Of a DNA stretch of 64,000 bases, positions 41,339 through 50,621 are shown one piece after another. A program made the position numbers and the translations under genes. The stretch lies in contig JAEYBE010000003.1 in NCBI GenBank assembly GCA_023404495.1, positions 1-64,000 of the forward strand. Reading direction: 5' to 3'. Source of the stretch: Actinomycetes bacterium (lineage in GTDB: Bacteria; Actinomycetota; Thermoleophilia; Solirubrobacterales; JACPNS01). A model generated the notes under the pieces. The model saw nothing but the letters and a program-made list of their open reading frames with translations, did no database searches and was not told the origin of the DNA. The stretch's first letter is position 1. Every line of letters begins with the position of its first letter.

Positions 41339-42064
41339 CTATCGCTGCGGGCTGAACGCGCCAGCCACGTCGTTGATGTTGCGGACACGACGGCGGATCC
41401 CGTCTGCCGTCGTGTCAGAGGTGTTGCCCTGAGCGCCGGTGTTGCCTTCGATTGCGAAGAACTTGCCCGCGCTCTTATCGATCCACTCTTCAAAGAGTCC
41501 GGTGTGTTGCCAGTCGTACTCCACGATGTGACCGGGCTTCAGGTTCTTCAGCTTGCGCAGGCGAATGACTCCGGTGAACCATCCCCAGATACCGGCGTGA
41601 GCTGCGGCCCATGCGCGGGTGACCACGGTGGAGCCGGCCCTGCGATACCAGTACGCGACCGCATCCCCGCACCATGCTTCGCCCAAGTCGCCGCCGTTGG
41701 AACGGATGATCTTGTCGACAATCGGGCCACGGTTGTTGCCGCCGACCTCGAGAACGCCAAGCATTGACTGGGCTTCCCTGAGCGCACGGACGCGGAGCGG
41801 CTCGCGGGCCAAGACTTTCAGGGCGGTGTACTTCGCGCGAAGCCGGTACTTCTTGGCCTGCGCTCGCTTGGCGGCGCGGTAGCGGGCGTTGCGAATCTTC
41901 TTGGCCGACAGGTACGCCCTGCGGTTGGTGGACGTGCGGCTCTCCATATACACACGCCGAAAATCTTTGGCCTCAGCCGACCGAACCTTGAGACTGTGGA
42001 ACGCCTTTTCCGATGCTTTGGCCGCGTCAATGTATGCCGCGCGGGCCTTCTCTACTGCGGTCAT
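41339..42064 (-). CDS. Endolysin-like CHAP-type peptidase
   Basis: 241 residues. A basic coiled coil (about 1-95) precedes a papain-like cysteine domain: ALREAQSMLGVLEVGGNNRGPIVDKIIRSNGGDLGEAWCGDAVAYWYRRAG with the nucleophile Cys, a His in QHTGLFEEW, and an acidic residue in FFAIEGNTG. The Cys-His-Glu order is that of CHAP amidase/endopeptidases which cleave peptidoglycan. The coiled coil may target the wall. No signal peptide, so a holin is needed. Confidence 0.8.
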   Translation of the reverse strand: MTAVEKARAAYIDAAKASEKAFHSLKVRSAEAKDFRRVYMESRTSTNRRAYLSAKKIRNARYRAAKRAQAKKYRLRAKYTALKVLAREPLRVRALREAQSMLGVLEVGGNNRGPIVDKIIRSNGGDLGEAWCGDAVAYWYRRAGSTVVTRAWAAAHAGIWGWFTGVIRLRKLKNLKPGHIVEYDWQHTGLFEEWIDKSAGKFFAIEGNTGAQGNTSDTTADGIRRRVRNINDVAGAFSPQR

Positions 42065-42098
42065 ATGTGTACCTCCCCGTGCGGGGTTGGTGGATTGG

Positions 42099-42332
42099 TC
42101 AGGTGAGTACGGCGACGATCACCGCAGCGATTGCGACAACGGTCGGGATTGTGATGAGCACACCTTTGATGCGCTCGCGGAAGAGCTTCAATCCGTCAAT
42201 GTCTTCCGACTGGACCTTCAGTGCTGCCTTGACTTCGGCGTGGTCTTCTTCGTTTTGCTTGGCCAAAGCGTTGAGCTGTTGCAACACATAGTCAAGTTTC
42301 TGGGCGAGTAGTGCGACTTCTGTCGGTGTCAC
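42099..42332 (-). CDS. XhlA-like holin-associated protein
   Basis: 77 residues: a coiled coil (LAQKLDYVLQQLNALAKQNEEDHAEVKAALKVQSEDIDGLKLF) then one C-terminal membrane helix (ITIPTVVAIAAVIVAVLT). This is the layout of hemolysin XhlA-type lysis helpers. Overlaps the start region of the tail gene upstream by 4 bp. May act with the 57-residue protein and the CHAP-type enzyme. Confidence 0.65.
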   Translation of the reverse strand: MTPTEVALLAQKLDYVLQQLNALAKQNEEDHAEVKAALKVQSEDIDGLKLFRERIKGVLITIPTVVAIAAVIVAVLT

Positions 42333-43912
42333 TTTCCGACTCCTGCCACTCGAATACCGATACGCGCAAGGATTGCCCCGAGCGTGGCGGGGTTGTTGTC
42401 GTACTTGACGGAGTTCTTTGAAATCATCGGTTCGTAGTCGGTCTCGAACACTTCACGTCCCGCCTCCTCGTGTAGGTACCGGGCGACTTTCCCGGCGCGA
42501 ATTTTTCCGGCAGGGACCATCTGACCATCTGCCGTCATTACCTCGCCGACAACAACGCCGTCGCCAGCCCGTGACGGAATGATCGCTTCCGCAAAAGCCA
42601 CCGACCCAACCTGAGCCGCGTTGTTCGCGGAGCAGGGGTATTCGATGTTGACTTTCAGGTAGCGGTTGCGGTCCTGCTTGTTGCAGGGGTTCTCATCGTC
42701 TGCGCTGGTGAGCAGGCTTGAGTCGTCTGGCCCAACCATCTCCCGATAGCCGGTCAGCGCATCCGTGTAGAACACTTCGCAGCCGTTTACCGGGTAGTTC
42801 TCATCGACCGACTTGTTGTCGGGGCTGAGCGTTGCGCCGTCCTCCACGTCGAGCAGGTAGTCCGGCTCGGAAAGGAGCGGCGAAGGTCCGTAGTACGCCT
42901 TGCCGTTTTCCCAAACCTCAAACCACCAATTCGCGACCCCGTTGGCGCGGGCGATTGCTTCCGCCGGCTCCACTTCCTCAAAGACAAGGTGTTCGAGTTC
43001 GTACGGGTGATCTTGAATCGAATCCGCGTCGTATGTGATCCCCGGACACCAACGGTCGATGATGTTCTTTATGACCGTTGACGGGGTGATCGTGTCTAGG
43101 CCGTGCGTGCCCTTGACCTTGACGCTTGTCGCCTTGACCGCCCGCTCTTTGCTGTCGGACGTGGCGGCGGCAGCGCCGTAAGAAGCCTCCATCAGCGCAA
43201 AGCGCCTACCGCTAGTCGAGCTTGACTGGCTAGCGGCATACGCGGTGCCGACGTTTGCTGCAAGATCGCTCGAAAGGTCAGACGCGGTAGCGGCGTCACT
43301 TGAGAATCCGAGATACAGGGCGAAGTTCGCGTTAGCCGTATCCCATTCGGTCGCTGTCCGAAGCAGCGAAGCCGAGATGCTGCCTAGATCAACTCCGGGC
43401 GGGGCCGTGTAAAGCGCTCCCGTTGCGGGGAGACCGGGGTTGGTCCACGGGATGCCGGCGAGTTGAAGCTTGATTCCGCCGCCGCCGATTATCGCGTCCG
43501 TGGGCGCATAGGTTGGGAGTAGCGCCGCCTGCCGGTCAAGAGAGAAGCCCCCCCAGCGCTCCATCGACACATCTATGTAGACCTCAGAAATCCCCGAACG
43601 ATCTTTGGTGATCTGAAAATCTCCCGAAGCAGTGAACTGCACCGCGCCCGAATCAATCGCCCTTGCCGTGATTGATCCGTAGAACGCGCAATCTCCATCG
43701 GGCCAGTAGACGCCCACCTTTTGCAAGTAGTCCAGATCGTCATATCGGCGGATTGCATCGCGCGGAATCTTGAATTCGCACGTCTCAAAACCGACCCCAC
43801 GTCTCGTTTTGATTCGTGTGATCTGGACCAACTTGTCAGGGTCGTCGCTCGTGGTTGAAAACGAGAGTTCTTCACCCGAAGCATCCGTGATGACGAGCGC
43901 GAGTTCGTCCAT
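42329..43912 (-). CDS. Minor tail protein (tail tip)
   Basis: 527 residues. The beta-rich N-terminus (ELALVITDASGEELSFSTTSDDPDKLVQITRIKTRRGVGFETCEFKIPRDAIRRYDDL) resembles the gp27/tail-hub-type fold of siphovirus tip proteins that follow the tape measure and Dit proteins. No enzymatic motif. Position, two genes after the tape measure, supports baseplate/tip placement. Confidence 0.7.
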   Translation of the reverse strand: MDELALVITDASGEELSFSTTSDDPDKLVQITRIKTRRGVGFETCEFKIPRDAIRRYDDLDYLQKVGVYWPDGDCAFYGSITARAIDSGAVQFTASGDFQITKDRSGISEVYIDVSMERWGGFSLDRQAALLPTYAPTDAIIGGGGIKLQLAGIPWTNPGLPATGALYTAPPGVDLGSISASLLRTATEWDTANANFALYLGFSSDAATASDLSSDLAANVGTAYAASQSSSTSGRRFALMEASYGAAAATSDSKERAVKATSVKVKGTHGLDTITPSTVIKNIIDRWCPGITYDADSIQDHPYELEHLVFEEVEPAEAIARANGVANWWFEVWENGKAYYGPSPLLSEPDYLLDVEDGATLSPDNKSVDENYPVNGCEVFYTDALTGYREMVGPDDSSLLTSADDENPCNKQDRNRYLKVNIEYPCSANNAAQVGSVAFAEAIIPSRAGDGVVVGEVMTADGQMVPAGKIRAGKVARYLHEEAGREVFETDYEPMISKNSVKYDNNPATLGAILARIGIRVAGVGK

Positions 43913-46230
43913 TAGACCGTGTGCCTGCGCATGGCGAAGGCGGGACGATGTTCGACCTTGTACGTCAGCGCTGGGGGAATGCCGCCGGACGCCCCGTAGT
44001 CAGGGTTCAGGTCGGTGGACGCGATCAAGAGGCGGTTGACGTAGCTATCTGAGGTTGCCGGATCGAGCAGGGGAACGCCTGCCCTTTGCTGGCCTGCGGC
44101 GAGCGCGTAGTAGGTGCCGCCGGATGCTTCGCGCTCGATCTGGCCGTCGGGGTGCCAGACGAGCTTGCGGGAGGGGTGGATTGCATTATCTTTTGCGGGC
44201 AGGCTGTAGACACGAAAATTGTCGTACCCACGGGTTGCCGCTACCGCGCTTGGCCACTCGTCGTATGCCCGGGCATCTCCCGACGCGAGCGCGCCGCCGG
44301 TGGCCAGCGACGACAATCCGCCCGACAGTGTCGCGTTGTAGGGGGCATCTACGCTTGCAGTCCAATCCCCAGACGATCTGACTTCGGCGGTGATCGTGAC
44401 GCCGCCCGTGAGTGATCCAAGATTGCCCGAAGTTTGTAGAACTGTCCATGAACCAGACGAACGCGTGGCAACCACCAGGACTCCCAAAAACCCGTAGGGC
44501 GGCGCACCTAGGTAGGACGGCTGGACAAACACGCCGAAGCAATCGCCCGACCCTTGCAGGCGCATGAGCAATCCGCACTTGGCTAAGCCCACGCTGGACC
44601 CAACTGTTGAAATGCTTGCCAACTTGATCGACGCCGAGCAATCCGTCAGCGTGTTGCTCGGCGCAACGCTGCGACCGGCCCCCGAACTGTCGGATACCGC
44701 AGTTCGCTGCAAGCGATGATTTGAGGTGTCGATGGTGAAGTCGTCGGAATCGCCATCACCGGAGACGGTTCCACCCACGTCTGCCGTTTTGCCGGTGTAA
44801 CTGCCGGATGACTGGTTGAAGTCATCTGACAACACCAGTGATTGCAGCGAACTCTGCGGCGTCTTGACGAGCCCCACACCACCCCGCGACGGGCGCTTCT
44901 TGAGCTTCAAGATTCGGCAGTAGGTGCCAGCCGTGCCAAGCGTCTTCGCCGAGATAGTGGCGTTCCAGCGATACGTCCCAACGCTCTGACGCTTCCTAGC
45001 GTTGACAGGCCCGAGGTTTACCCAGATTGCTGCGGCGGATGCCGGGACCAGTGTTGAATTGTTAGTGATGCCGCTTGCCGTGTCGCCCACGGAAATGGTC
45101 GCCCGCAGACGACACATGTTCGCGTCGGCAGACGTGACCACCAGCGCCCAAAGATCGAACGGACCCTCGTCGGTCTGGTCGCCCGTGCGCATGAAAGCGG
45201 ACCATGAAGATTGCAGCGACGTGTTGGATACGTAGCCCGAGACGCCCTGCGTCGTCTGAGTGATCGGGGCCGAGCCGCCTCCGGTCAGTGACGAGTTCAA
45301 GACGATCAGCGACAGGTCTGATCCAACGAGCTTGCCGGTTGCGGTGAAAACGAGGTTTCCGCTCGATAGCGCCGAGCCGCTGACCGTCCACAAGCTTGAC
45401 CCAAACGCTGCATCGACCGCCGCTTGAACGGTTGCGGTTGAAGCGTTGTAGGCAAGCGCCGAAGTGGTCACGCCCTCCCATGTCAGAGTGAACGTGCCGC
45501 CCGAAATTGTTCCGCTCTTGGTCGCGGTCTGGACTTCTGAGGTTGCGGCGGTGTAGGAGCCGTTTAGCGGAGCGGTCGAGTAGTCGAAGGTTGACGGCTC
45601 GAGAACCAATTTGTTCGACGCTGAATCCAGCGACGAATCAAGGCCAAGCCACACGCCTTGCTGACCCGTCGATCCCTCATTGGTCAGGGTGATTCGTGCC
45701 TGCCCCGGAACGTGTCCGGTGAGCGAAGCCATTTGCACTTCCCATGCATGTGCGCCAGCGGGCTTGCGCCCGGTCGCCACGTCTCGCCACGGTCCCAAGA
45801 GCCACGGCAGGCAGTAGAGCTTGAGTGTGCAGACGGCCACACCTTGAAGCTCATTGAAGTCAAGCGAGTGCTGTGTTATCTCGCCCGCGATCACCTGCAA
45901 AGTTGTCGCGTAGGTCGCGTCGGATGCTTGCGCGGTCAGGTCTACGCCACCACGGTGCGCGAAGGCTTCGGCCTTGTTGCACTTGACCTGGATTTTCCCG
46001 AACTCTTCCTCAATCTCGTCTTCGGTGCCCCGGATTTGGAGCGGGATTTCCAGTTCAAAGTTGTTTCGCCGGGGGTTCGGGGTCTGCACCTGTCCGAACT
46101 TGCGCTCCGTCCACTCGCGCTCTGGCACGGGGGTCGGCCACTCAAAGCCCGTCGCAACTGCCGTTTTGGTGGTGGTCGGATAGCCGTTTAGGTCATGGCT
46201 GTCAAGGCTGAGGGAAAGTGTGAGGCTCAT
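43912..46230 (-). CDS. Large minor tail protein with Dit-like N-terminus
   Basis: 772 residues. An N-terminal ~160 residues (LEIPLQIRGTEDEIEEEFGKIQVKCNKAEAFAHRGG... VAVCTLKLYCLPWLLGPWRDV) fit a distal-tail/Dit-type domain. A Ser/Thr-rich beta middle and a carbohydrate-binding-like C-terminal part (DDFNQSSGSYTGKTADVGGTVSGDGDSDDFTI) suggest receptor contact. It directly follows the tape measure gene (4-bp overlap). Confidence 0.7.
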   Translation of the reverse strand: MSLTLSLSLDSHDLNGYPTTTKTAVATGFEWPTPVPEREWTERKFGQVQTPNPRRNNFELEIPLQIRGTEDEIEEEFGKIQVKCNKAEAFAHRGGVDLTAQASDATYATTLQVIAGEITQHSLDFNELQGVAVCTLKLYCLPWLLGPWRDVATGRKPAGAHAWEVQMASLTGHVPGQARITLTNEGSTGQQGVWLGLDSSLDSASNKLVLEPSTFDYSTAPLNGSYTAATSEVQTATKSGTISGGTFTLTWEGVTTSALAYNASTATVQAAVDAAFGSSLWTVSGSALSSGNLVFTATGKLVGSDLSLIVLNSSLTGGGSAPITQTTQGVSGYVSNTSLQSSWSAFMRTGDQTDEGPFDLWALVVTSADANMCRLRATISVGDTASGITNNSTLVPASAAAIWVNLGPVNARKRQSVGTYRWNATISAKTLGTAGTYCRILKLKKRPSRGGVGLVKTPQSSLQSLVLSDDFNQSSGSYTGKTADVGGTVSGDGDSDDFTIDTSNHRLQRTAVSDSSGAGRSVAPSNTLTDCSASIKLASISTVGSSVGLAKCGLLMRLQGSGDCFGVFVQPSYLGAPPYGFLGVLVVATRSSGSWTVLQTSGNLGSLTGGVTITAEVRSSGDWTASVDAPYNATLSGGLSSLATGGALASGDARAYDEWPSAVAATRGYDNFRVYSLPAKDNAIHPSRKLVWHPDGQIEREASGGTYYALAAGQQRAGVPLLDPATSDSYVNRLLIASTDLNPDYGASGGIPPALTYKVEHRPAFAMRRHTV

Positions 46231-48731
46231 GCGTGAGACACCCTTGGCGCGTAAAGGAGCAGGGTCGAAGAAAGCCAGCCGCCAAGCGAGCGGTCAAGAA
46301 TCCCCTGCATCGTTTCGTCCGTTACAGAGCCGATCTGCGAGGACATCTGCTTGGCGTACTCGCGGTTCTTCTTCAATTCCTCGGAATTGGCTTTGAGCGC
46401 GTCGGCCTGCGCTTGCAGCGCCGCTGTGTTGTCTTGGAGACTCTTGGCCTGCGCGGCGTCAAGCTTTTGGCGCTTCTTGGCTTCGGCTATCTCTGCCTTT
46501 GCGCGCGCAATCGCCTCCTTGCGCTCCGGCCCCTTCTTGCGCTTGGCTTCCGCAAGATGGCGGTTGGCGCGAGAGACGTTCTTGGCATCGATTGCCGCCG
46601 TGTCTTCGCTGAGGGTGCCGTCTGGGTTGGTGACCAGATCAAGGCTTGAGATCGCTTCGTCTGAGCGGTAGTCCTTGATCGTGGAACTGCGGTCTACCCA
46701 TGCGTTGTAGCGGCTGCGGTAGTCCGAGAGCTTTTCCTTTGGCCTGCGCTTTGGGCCGCGCACCTTGCCGCCCTTTGCATATGCGGGGAACATGCCCTTC
46801 GTTTCTGCGGCTGTGTTGACACGCCAGCCAAGCGGCAGCGGCATGACAGTTTCCCGCCCGTCACCGAGCATGAACGTTGCGCCCGTCACAGGATTGGTGA
46901 GCGATTCTGCGCCCTGCTCGTTGACGCGCGCCAGAGACGTTGTGACCATGCCGCCGGACGCGTGTGATCCGACCTTCGTCGTCTTGACCGTGACGTTGAC
47001 CGTCTTGCTCGCGGGGATCGCCCGAATGTCCGTCAGAAGCTGTGCAAACTGTGCGCGCGCCTGCGCGGCCCCCGGGGTCGTGACCTTGGTGGTGGCCTTG
47101 GCCTTGCCAACTTCCTTGGCAGCGTCTGAAACCTCTTTGAGCTGAGGACTGATCTTCTTGGCGTTGGTCGTGACCGAAAGCGAAACCTTGCCGCCCTTGC
47201 CCGCCGCGTCGATCTGCTTCTTTACCGATCCAAGAGAACTGTTGTCGACCTTCGGCACGACCGACATCTGCACCTTGGCCGGCTTCTTGCCGTTCCAAGC
47301 CTGAGACGCCATACCACTGATCTTGTTGGCGACGTTTTTGGCCTCGCCAGCAATGTCGTTCCAGCCCGTCGTCAGGAATCCAAACGCCTTCTTCGTTGAC
47401 CCCTTGCCCGCCACACTGTCTATGGCGTTGCCAGCATCTTCGATCCCAGCCGCAATCTTGGATGCATTTTGAGCGGCGTCGGAGAGTGCCGGAAGCAGCG
47501 CCGATCCAACTGTGACCGCAAGCGCCTCCGCGTCAGCCTTGGCCTGATTGAACTTGAACTGTGTTGACTTCTTCTGCTCGGAGAGCGCTTTCTGTGTTGC
47601 GCCAACGGTGTTCTTGAATGATGCAACGTCGGCGCTCGCGGCCTTAGCCTTGTTTCCCGTGAGCGCCATGACGCCGCCGAGTGCGCGGACATTCGGGAAG
47701 AGCTGAGCCAGCTTTTCCTTTGACCCGCCAGTCGAGCGGGCCAGCGCGTCGATCGTGCCCTGGAAGCCCCTCGCCTTGAGCATCGACGTGGCCGACTCGT
47801 ACCCAAGTCCGGTCATCGTGGCTTTGAGTTCCTTGGACGGCGAGATCAGGGCAGTCATTACCGCCTTGATTCGGGTCATTGTTTCAGCCGGATTGATACC
47901 GCCCTTGGTCATCGTGGAGATCGACGCGCCAACCTCATTCAGACTGACGCCCAGCGATGAAGAGAACGGCAGCACGTCGCCGATGTTCTGCGCGAGCTGA
48001 TCGAAGGAAATGACACCACGATCAACGGTCTTGAAGAGCGTGTCCGATACCTCGCCTGCCTTCTTTGCGGGCATTTGGTAGGCGTTCAGGACGGCAGCGA
48101 CGGCGGCGGTGGAAACCTCAGTGGTTGTCAGGCCCGCCGTTGCAGCGTTGGCCGATGCCTCAAGCACATTGAGCGCGTCGCCGGCCTCAAAGCCAGACGA
48201 CACAAGGTCGTACAGACCCGTTGCAAGCGTCTGCGGGGTCTGCGCCGTGGTCCCAGCAAGGTCGCGCACGGAACCGGAGAGCTTCTGGAACTGGCCCTCC
48301 GAAAGCCCCGCAATCGAGTTGACATTGCGCATGGCCGCATCGAAGTCAACGGCGGTTTTGACCGTCTTGCCGATCGCGTAGCCGGCAAGCAGAACGCCGC
48401 CCTGCATCGCGACCGCTGAGCCGCCGAAGGCAGTCACCGCGCTTTGGGCACCGCGAGAGGCAGCGCCCATCTTGGACGTTGCGGCAGCGCCCTTGGATGC
48501 GGCGGGCGCAAGCTTCTCGGTCTGCTTGGCAGCGCCGGCAGCGGACGTGCCGAGCATTGTGTACCCGGACGCCGCGCGGCGCGTAGAAGTGGAAGACGCC
48601 GTGATCTGCGCATCCATCTTCTTTGCCGATGCGCCGGTCTTGGAGAACTCCCCTTGGACCGTCTTTAGTGAGGTAACTGCCCCGCCGACGTTGGCTTTGA
48701 CCACGACGGAGAGCTGCGAGACTTCGGACAC
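46227..48731 (-). CDS. Tail tape measure protein (TP901 family)
   Basis: 834 residues. The N-terminal ~100 are helical; the TP901 core follows (FDAAMRNVNSIAGLSEGQFQKLSGSVRDLAGTTAQTPQTLATGLYDLVSSGFEAGDALNVLEASANAATAGLTTTEVS). Central residues are Ala/Lys-rich. It sets tail length: at about 0.15 nm per residue, roughly 125 nm (inference). It comes after the tail chaperone genes, as usual. Confidence 0.93.
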   Translation of the reverse strand: MSEVSQLSVVVKANVGGAVTSLKTVQGEFSKTGASAKKMDAQITASSTSTRRAASGYTMLGTSAAGAAKQTEKLAPAASKGAAATSKMGAASRGAQSAVTAFGGSAVAMQGGVLLAGYAIGKTVKTAVDFDAAMRNVNSIAGLSEGQFQKLSGSVRDLAGTTAQTPQTLATGLYDLVSSGFEAGDALNVLEASANAATAGLTTTEVSTAAVAAVLNAYQMPAKKAGEVSDTLFKTVDRGVISFDQLAQNIGDVLPFSSSLGVSLNEVGASISTMTKGGINPAETMTRIKAVMTALISPSKELKATMTGLGYESATSMLKARGFQGTIDALARSTGGSKEKLAQLFPNVRALGGVMALTGNKAKAASADVASFKNTVGATQKALSEQKKSTQFKFNQAKADAEALAVTVGSALLPALSDAAQNASKIAAGIEDAGNAIDSVAGKGSTKKAFGFLTTGWNDIAGEAKNVANKISGMASQAWNGKKPAKVQMSVVPKVDNSSLGSVKKQIDAAGKGGKVSLSVTTNAKKISPQLKEVSDAAKEVGKAKATTKVTTPGAAQARAQFAQLLTDIRAIPASKTVNVTVKTTKVGSHASGGMVTTSLARVNEQGAESLTNPVTGATFMLGDGRETVMPLPLGWRVNTAAETKGMFPAYAKGGKVRGPKRRPKEKLSDYRSRYNAWVDRSSTIKDYRSDEAISSLDLVTNPDGTLSEDTAAIDAKNVSRANRHLAEAKRKKGPERKEAIARAKAEIAEAKKRQKLDAAQAKSLQDNTAALQAQADALKANSEELKKNREYAKQMSSQIGSVTDETMQGILDRSLGGWLSSTLLLYAPRVSHA

Positions 48732-48740
48732 CTAGCCCTC

Positions 48741-48899
48741 CTACTCGTCGGCTTCGCGCAGGCGTCTGCGAAGCTCAAAGAACGCCTGCCACTCAATGAA
48801 TTCCGCCTGTGTCATACGGCGGCGGAGTTCCCTGACCGCGCAACCCATCTGCTCGGCCAAGATGAACTCGAACATGCGCTCGGCGTCGTCGCTAAGCGC
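48741..48899 (-). CDS. gpT-like extension reached by +1 frameshift
   Basis: A 52-residue frame begins right after AAAA (48900-48903) inside the chaperone gene: ALSDDAERMFEFILAEQMGCAVRELRRRMTQAEFIEWQAFFELRRRLREADE. Its helical W-x-A-x-x-E-L-R-x-R-L pattern fits the GT-type C-terminus. The zero-frame product ends three codons later. A Lys-tRNA slipping +1 from AAA to the overlapping AAA would join the frames, giving 175 residues. The -1 frame is Ser/Arg-rich nonsense. Confidence 0.65.
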   Translation of the reverse strand, partial: ALSDDAERMFEFILAEQMGCAVRELRRRMTQAEFIEWQAFFELRRRLREADE

Positions 48900-49269
48900 T
48901 TTTGATTGCGCCGTCTACGGCGCTCTCCCCTCCGTTGACAAGCTGGCCAACGGCGATTGCAAGACGCTGGACGGCGCGAGCGTTTTTCTTGCGCAGTCGG
49001 GAAATGTCGTCAATCGCCAGATTCGGTTCGACAAGTGCAGCGACTATCAGGTAGAGGTCGTATTCCTCTTCGCTTATATCGCCGTCGCTCTCGGCGTTTG
49101 CGCGGGCGTCAAGGACTTCCTGACGTGTCAGCTCGCGGATCTTTACCGCGCCCTTCCATTCGGGGATCTCCACGGTGACCGACTCAAGGTCGTCAGCCTC
49201 AAAGATTGCCTCCGAAGACAAGATGACCGGAGCGGCCTTCTTGCTCGCTCCGGTCTTTGCTGCGGTCAT
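48892..49269 (-). CDS. Tail assembly chaperone (gpG-like)
   Basis: 125 residues: a beta/acidic N-terminus (VILSSEAIFEADDLESVTVEIPEWKGAVKIRELTRQEVLDARANAESDGDISEEEYDLYLIVAALVEPNL) and a helical C-terminus with LRKKNARAVQRLAIAVGQL. Position between tail tube and tape measure is that of lambda gpG. Ends DGAIKSA; a shift at AAAA before the stop gives the longer GT form. Confidence 0.8.
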   Translation of the reverse strand: MTAAKTGASKKAAPVILSSEAIFEADDLESVTVEIPEWKGAVKIRELTRQEVLDARANAESDGDISEEEYDLYLIVAALVEPNLAIDDISRLRKKNARAVQRLAIAVGQLVNGGESAVDGAIKSA

Positions 49270-49667
49270 CAGACAACCGTCCGTGTCACGGAGCCGGTGA
49301 CCTGAAGTTCGCCCTTGAACTTGTTGGCCTGATCGACGCCAGACTGACGGCTGTATTTGGTGAAGAACGCGTTGAATGCGAGCTTTACCTTGCCCGAGCC
49401 CGTGCCGTTGGGGTAGTACTCACACGCGGCAACCGCGCGACGGATCACGGCGTAGTAGCCGTCAAACGTCTCGTCGTACACGCCCTCGATCGGCACCGTG
49501 TGGTCGCCGAGTCCGATGACGTACTCCTTGTCGGTCGTGCCGAGTGTTGACACATCGTCCTTGTCAATCTCGTCATCGAGACTGCACGAAGTGACGTAGA
49601 CCGAAACGTCGCGCAACGAACCGCTGGTGATCTTGAGAACGGCGTTTGTGCCGTGGCTAGCGCTCAC
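49269..49667 (-). CDS. Tail tube-like protein
   Basis: 132 residues. A beta-rich protein: LKITSGSLRDVSVYVTSCSLDDEIDKDDVSTLGTTDKEYVIGLGDHTVPIEGVYDETFDGYYAVIRRA. Aligns along this stretch with the 235-residue protein encoded next upstream (same D-E-x-D-K-x-D-x-x-T-L and G-L...G-x-Y-D). Monomer size fits siphovirus tube subunits. Adjacent to the chaperone. Confidence 0.8.
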   Translation of the reverse strand: MSASHGTNAVLKITSGSLRDVSVYVTSCSLDDEIDKDDVSTLGTTDKEYVIGLGDHTVPIEGVYDETFDGYYAVIRRAVAACEYYPNGTGSGKVKLAFNAFFTKYSRQSGVDQANKFKGELQVTGSVTRTVV

Positions 49668-49716
49668 TGGAACGCCTCCTTATATGCAGGGGGCTTAGCG
49701 CCCCGTGGTCATGTGT

Positions 49717-50424
49717 CTAGTTGCGAGCGAAGCCGACAAACATCGTCGGACTGCCGCCGCTGACCGTCCAGATCGCCCGCAGGTAGCGGTTGACCGTTCC
49801 GGCCACTTCGATGCGCTCGTGTGTGTTCTCTGCGAGTGCAGTGAAGGTGATGAGATCGACCCAAGCTGAGTTGTCGGTCGAGTGCTGAATCTTGCAGGTG
49901 AACGAACCGGCGGTCAGATCCGTGGTCTGAATGACGCCGACTCCGCCGTTGCTCGTTCCGGCAGAGTTGTCTACTGCTGACGTGTTGGAGCTTGAACCTT
50001 CTTGGCCGAGCGGGTGTAGGACGCGAATGATGTCGATCCCGTTGCCGCCGCCCTGAAATGAGAGGTCAATCTTGTTGAGGTCGGTCACGACGGATTTGAC
50101 GGAATACTTGGTCGCAAAGCTCGTCACGACTTCGCCGTATCGACCGATCGAATCTCCGCGCGGCAGGTAGACGAGCTGCTGCGAAGGCTGGCGGCGTGTC
50201 GCGTCCATGATCGCGTCAATGCCCGTCACGTCGGTGTCGTCATAGAGGCCGGACGCTTCGGCGGTGCCGTCGCGCAGGCCGATCTCCCATTCCTTGTCAC
50301 CGTCGTTTGAAAGGGTGGTCGCGTCAAGTTTGTCCGTCTCTTCATCAACGGAGATGTCCTTGATGAACGGTGAGAGGTCGAACCCGGAGAGGTACGCCTT
50401 TGCGACTGATCCGTGTGTTGCCAT
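49717..50424 (-). CDS. Second tail tube-like protein with extra C-terminal domain
   Basis: 235 residues. The first ~135 are tube-like: LSGFDLSPFIKDISVDEETDKLDATTLSNDGDKEWEIGLRDGTAEASGLYDDTDVTGIDAIMDA. An additional ~90-residue beta domain follows (TTDLTAGSFTCKIQHSTDNSAWVDLITFTALAENTHERIEVAGTVNRYLRAIWTVSGG), Ig/FN3-like, probably on the outside of the tail. Likely the main tail protein, with the 132-residue paralogue as a variant or a terminator subunit. Confidence 0.78.
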   Translation of the reverse strand: MATHGSVAKAYLSGFDLSPFIKDISVDEETDKLDATTLSNDGDKEWEIGLRDGTAEASGLYDDTDVTGIDAIMDATRRQPSQQLVYLPRGDSIGRYGEVVTSFATKYSVKSVVTDLNKIDLSFQGGGNGIDIIRVLHPLGQEGSSSNTSAVDNSAGTSNGGVGVIQTTDLTAGSFTCKIQHSTDNSAWVDLITFTALAENTHERIEVAGTVNRYLRAIWTVSGGSPTMFVGFARN

Positions 50425-50621
50425 TACTCAGCCCCCTTGATTGATCGCGCCGGCTTCTTGAGCGCCTTGACCTGCGCGGCGGTGAGCTTGCGCGTGGCTT
50501 TGTTTTCCACGAGACTTTTTGCAACGTCGCCGGGCAGGTCGGTGATGAATTCACCGGCTTCGGCGCGCTGATTGTTTGGCGGGAAGTTGCAGCCCGCAAG
50601 GACTTCGTATGTGTCGGGCAT
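50424..50621 (-). CDS. Small phage head-tail region protein
   Basis: 65 residues: YEVLAGCNFPPNNQRAEAGEFITDLPGDVAKSLVENKATRKLTAAQVKALKKPARSIKGAE. A FPP...AGE..TDLP pattern recurs in short proteins of actinophage structural clusters; role unknown. It overlaps each neighbour by one base. Confidence 0.6.
   Translation of the reverse strand: MPDTYEVLAGCNFPPNNQRAEAGEFITDLPGDVAKSLVENKATRKLTAAQVKALKKPARSIKGAE

Noticed and set aside
48784..48899. A -1 frameshift for the tail chaperone
   Set aside because: The -1 frame reads Ser/Arg-rich residues and ends early; only the +1 frame gives a chaperone-like extension.
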